A DNA stretch of 35,531 bases, taken from JBBIRT01 sp037441725 (GTDB lineage Bacteria > Desulfobacterota > BSN033 > UBA1163). Shown here one piece after another: positions 33,662 through 35,531 of the stretch. The stretch spans positions 1 to 35,531 of the forward strand of contig JBBIRT010000012.1 in NCBI GenBank assembly GCA_037441725.1, read 5' to 3'. Made by a program: the position numbers and the translations under genes. Below the pieces are notes generated by a model. It had not been told where the DNA came from, made no database searches, and saw only the letters and a program-made list of their open reading frames with translations. Each line of letters opens with the position of its first letter. The stretch's first letter is position 1.

Positions 33662-34771
33662 CTACCGATCTCTGTTATCAATAACCGGTTTGATCTCCAC
33701 ACCGGATGCCATGTTGGTCAGTGCTTCATTGATCTGCTCCAAACGATATTTATGGGTTACAATGTCAGCGAAAGGATATTTCTCTTTTCTCTTTTTAATA
33801 AATTGAAGGGCTTTATAAAAATGGGGAATGGCAGCCGATACACTCCCTACCAATGTCAGACCTTTTCCTGTGATGATTCCAGGGGCAACAGGAATGGTGG
33901 TGGCAGAGGTTTGGCCTATAATAAGATAACGTCCACCCTTTTGAATCATGTCCAGCCCCTCATTAAAAGCAGCTGGGACCCCAGAACCCTCTATCACCAG
34001 CTCTGGCCCCCTTCCCTCTGTGAGGGCCAGTACTTGTTCCTTTCTTTGTTTTGGGTCTTTCATCTCATCAATATTGATGACCTCACTTGCCCCCCATGCT
34101 TTTGCTAAATCCAACCTATTTTTAGGAGCACCAATGACGATGACCTTCCCTGCCCCTCCCTCAACCGCCATGAGTGATGAGTATAGACCAATAGGACCCG
34201 CTCCCTGAATCACCACGTTTTCTTGAAAATGGATTCCGCCCAATCTCTCGTATCCTGCCACTACACTCCTGAATGCACATCCGACCCCAATGGCTTCTTC
34301 TTCTGAAAGTTCCTCAGGGACTTTTACAACTTTGGTTGAAGGAGTAACATATTCATACTCTGCAAATCCTCCCCTGAGGGCCTCTGGAGGAGCAAATCCA
34401 TAACCCGACCGCTTTGCACATAAGACTGGTTCACGGGCAATCTCACACCAATAGCATTCCCCACAATCTGCATGAGCCCACATAATGCGATCTCCAATCT
34501 TGAGGGGTTCGCCAGCCGCGTCATAGAACCGACCTCCTCCTAACTGAATGATCCTCCCGATGGTCTCATGGCCCTGGATATTTGGGAGAGGACTCTTGAT
34601 CGTCAGTTCCCCTCGCTGTTGATGGACATCAGTTCCACAGATACCAGCCATCTCAACTTTAACCAGAATGCCTTTGGGTTCGACTTCTGGAATTGGAACC
34701 TCCCAAATTTGCAATGGCTTACCATACTCCTCCAGCACCGCTACCTTGCTCGTTTTTGGAATCGTTTCCAT
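33662..34771 (-). CDS. Zinc-dependent alcohol dehydrogenase (MDR family)
   Basis: 369 residues. Catalytic zinc ligands in ICGTDVH (Cys about 45) and GHE (about 68), structural zinc cluster CGECYWCEIAREPVLC (four cysteines with an insert), and the NAD motif GAGPIG near 191-196. The KVIVIGAPKNRLDLAKAWGA segment shows a Gly/Ala in place of the acidic residue after beta-2, so NADP is possible. GGGAGG lies 8 bases before the ATG. It starts 13 bp after the stop of the regulator gene and is followed by the aldolase, so the three are one operon. Substrate: a secondary alcohol, polyol or threonine-like compound, not determined. Confidence 0.93.
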   Translation of the reverse strand: METIPKTSKVAVLEEYGKPLQIWEVPIPEVEPKGILVKVEMAGICGTDVHQQRGELTIKSPLPNIQGHETIGRIIQLGGGRFYDAAGEPLKIGDRIMWAHADCGECYWCEIAREPVLCAKRSGYGFAPPEALRGGFAEYEYVTPSTKVVKVPEELSEEEAIGVGCAFRSVVAGYERLGGIHFQENVVIQGAGPIGLYSSLMAVEGGAGKVIVIGAPKNRLDLAKAWGASEVINIDEMKDPKQRKEQVLALTEGRGPELVIEGSGVPAAFNEGLDMIQKGGRYLIIGQTSATTIPVAPGIITGKGLTLVGSVSAAIPHFYKALQFIKKRKEKYPFADIVTHKYRLEQINEALTNMASGVEIKPVIDNRDR

Positions 34772-34784
34772 TTATTAATCCTCC

Positions 34785-35375
34785 CTATGATTTCATCGTA
34801 AAAACGATGAGGGCTTTTGAAGGTTTTTCTCCAATGCTTCTTGCATAATGCATTTTACTCGAATCAAAATAACAGCAATCCCCTTCCTCAAGAATTTGGC
34901 TTTTCCCGTTATAAACAAATTCCTGCTTTCCCTCGATGATGAAAATCAATTCCTCTCCCTCATGGGCCATTGGCTCGGCAGTAAATTCAAACGCTGCGGT
35001 GACGATATAGGCATCCATTAACCTATCCTTCTTTTTATAATTTAATGATTCATAGATCGTATTTTCTAATCGCGATGGAGTGGTGAGGAGACGTCGGTCC
35101 TCACGCCTTACCACAACCAAGGTCTCCTCCTCTTCTTCTGGTTTTTCATCATTAACAAGATAGAAAAAATTTACTCCGAGAGCATGAGCTATTTTCGTTA
35201 AAGCCCCAATCGTTGGTTCCCTCTTAAGATTTTCTATCTGAGAAAGGTAACTTTTAGTAAACCCTGACCTTTTGGCTAATGCCTCTATGCTAAGACCTTT
35301 TCTGTGGCGTAATTTCTTAATTTTAGAGGTAATTTGTTCCCATATATATTTAGTTTCGTTTTCTAATCTATTCAT
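34785..35375 (-). CDS. XRE-family regulator with C-terminal cupin sensor
   Basis: 196 residues. An N-terminal helix-turn-helix (about 18-72: IKKLRHRKGLSIEALAKRSGFTKSYLSQIENLKREPTIGALTKIAHALGV), an acidic linker, and a cupin domain (about 110-190, with MAHEGEELIFIIEG and LEEGDCCYFDSSKMHYARS). Relatives such as PuuR and SutR repress catabolic genes and sense a small molecule in the cupin. It heads the operon with the alcohol dehydrogenase and aldolase and is probably its repressor and autoregulator. No ribosome site precedes the ATG and the promoter lies very close, so the message may be leaderless. Confidence 0.92.
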   Translation of the reverse strand: MNRLENETKYIWEQITSKIKKLRHRKGLSIEALAKRSGFTKSYLSQIENLKREPTIGALTKIAHALGVNFFYLVNDEKPEEEEETLVVVRREDRRLLTTPSRLENTIYESLNYKKKDRLMDAYIVTAAFEFTAEPMAHEGEELIFIIEGKQEFVYNGKSQILEEGDCCYFDSSKMHYARSIGEKPSKALIVFTMKS

Positions 35376-35381
35376 ATATCC

Positions 35382-35414
35382 AGTATATGTACACTAATAG
35401 TTAACACATGTCAA
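35382..35414 (-). promoter_or_regulatory. Candidate promoter of the regulator-ADH-aldolase operon
   Basis: On the minus strand a perfect TTGACA (35414-35409) is followed after 17 bases by TACATA (35391-35386), with TATACT overlapping at 35387-35382. Transcription would begin within a few bases of the ATG at 35375. The spacer GTGTTAAC...GTGTACA is partly symmetrical and could be an operator. The last 117 bases of the window hold no gene I can support. Confidence 0.4.
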
Positions 35415-35531
35415 GAAAAATTTTTAAAACAGAGTAATGCATCACTCATTCAAGGAATCAGGCAGGGATGTCGGAGAAAATTTTATTGCGGAAACCTCAG
35501 CTTGTCCCATAACTACAGAATTCCTTAAACA

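Noticed and set aside
1..35531. CRISPR arrays, tRNA/rRNA genes, insertion sequences, integrases, riboswitches
   Set aside because: I saw no regular repeat-spacer array, cloverleaf or rRNA-like stretch, transposase or integrase motif, or recognisable riboswitch. This was a visual reading, so short or degenerate examples could be missed.

Overview
The window looks like a chromosomal segment of an uncultured anaerobic bacterium, most probably a deltaproteobacterium (Desulfobacterota). This is inferred from gene content: a tungsten-type aldehyde ferredoxin oxidoreductase, TRAP carboxylate transporters, paired 2-hydroxyacyl-CoA dehydratase-family proteins, a UroD-family protein, and two full branched-chain-amino-acid-type (Liv) ABC transporters. 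A run of exactly 10 N inside the oxidoreductase gene shows that it is a draft scaffold. No rRNA, tRNA, CRISPR array or transposase was recognised.

Left block (1-9532, minus strand): one probable long operon, livK > SDR > aldehyde ferredoxin oxidoreductase > small cupin > livH > livM > livG > livF > unknown Cys/His-tailed protein > hydantoinase/oxoprolinase subunit A, which runs off the left edge. It looks like an uptake-plus-oxidation unit for an organic acid, amide or amino-acid-like compound.

Regulator and TRAP block (9831-18170): a CRP/FNR-type regulator on the minus strand, then on the plus strand a complete TRAP transporter (P, Q, M), two 2-hydroxyacyl-CoA dehydratase-family subunits and a UroD-family protein. 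The intergenic space (10527-11186) holds a long imperfect inverted repeat, a palindromic operator and a hairpin that displays an orphan Shine-Dalgarno sequence.

Middle block (18411-28181, plus strand): a large MalT-like LuxR regulator, a second Liv system (H, M, K, G, F), an NTF2/SnoaL-like protein and a two-domain relative of the small cupin. The block ends in a 52-codon livH fragment left by a third Liv locus. Tandem TACCnnCAAA repeats lie upstream of both the regulator and this Liv operon.

Right block (28222-35375): on the minus strand a SnoaL-like protein, an MFS exporter with a monooxygenase-like tail and a geranylgeranyl-reductase-like flavoprotein. On the plus strand, divergent from them, is an orphan TRAP solute receptor paralogous to the first. 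Further right, on the minus strand, is a regulator > zinc alcohol dehydrogenase > HpaI-type aldolase operon.

The most striking feature is a 16-bp palindrome, TATGAT-N4-ATCATA, found three times with identical arms. It lies upstream of the left operon, upstream of the TRAP operon, and in the divergent region in front of the orphan receptor and flavoprotein. Its TGAT-N4-ATCA core is FNR-like and the only CRP/FNR-type regulator in the window sits between the first two copies. The window therefore probably contains a local regulon coordinating several carboxylate/amino-acid uptake and oxidation modules.
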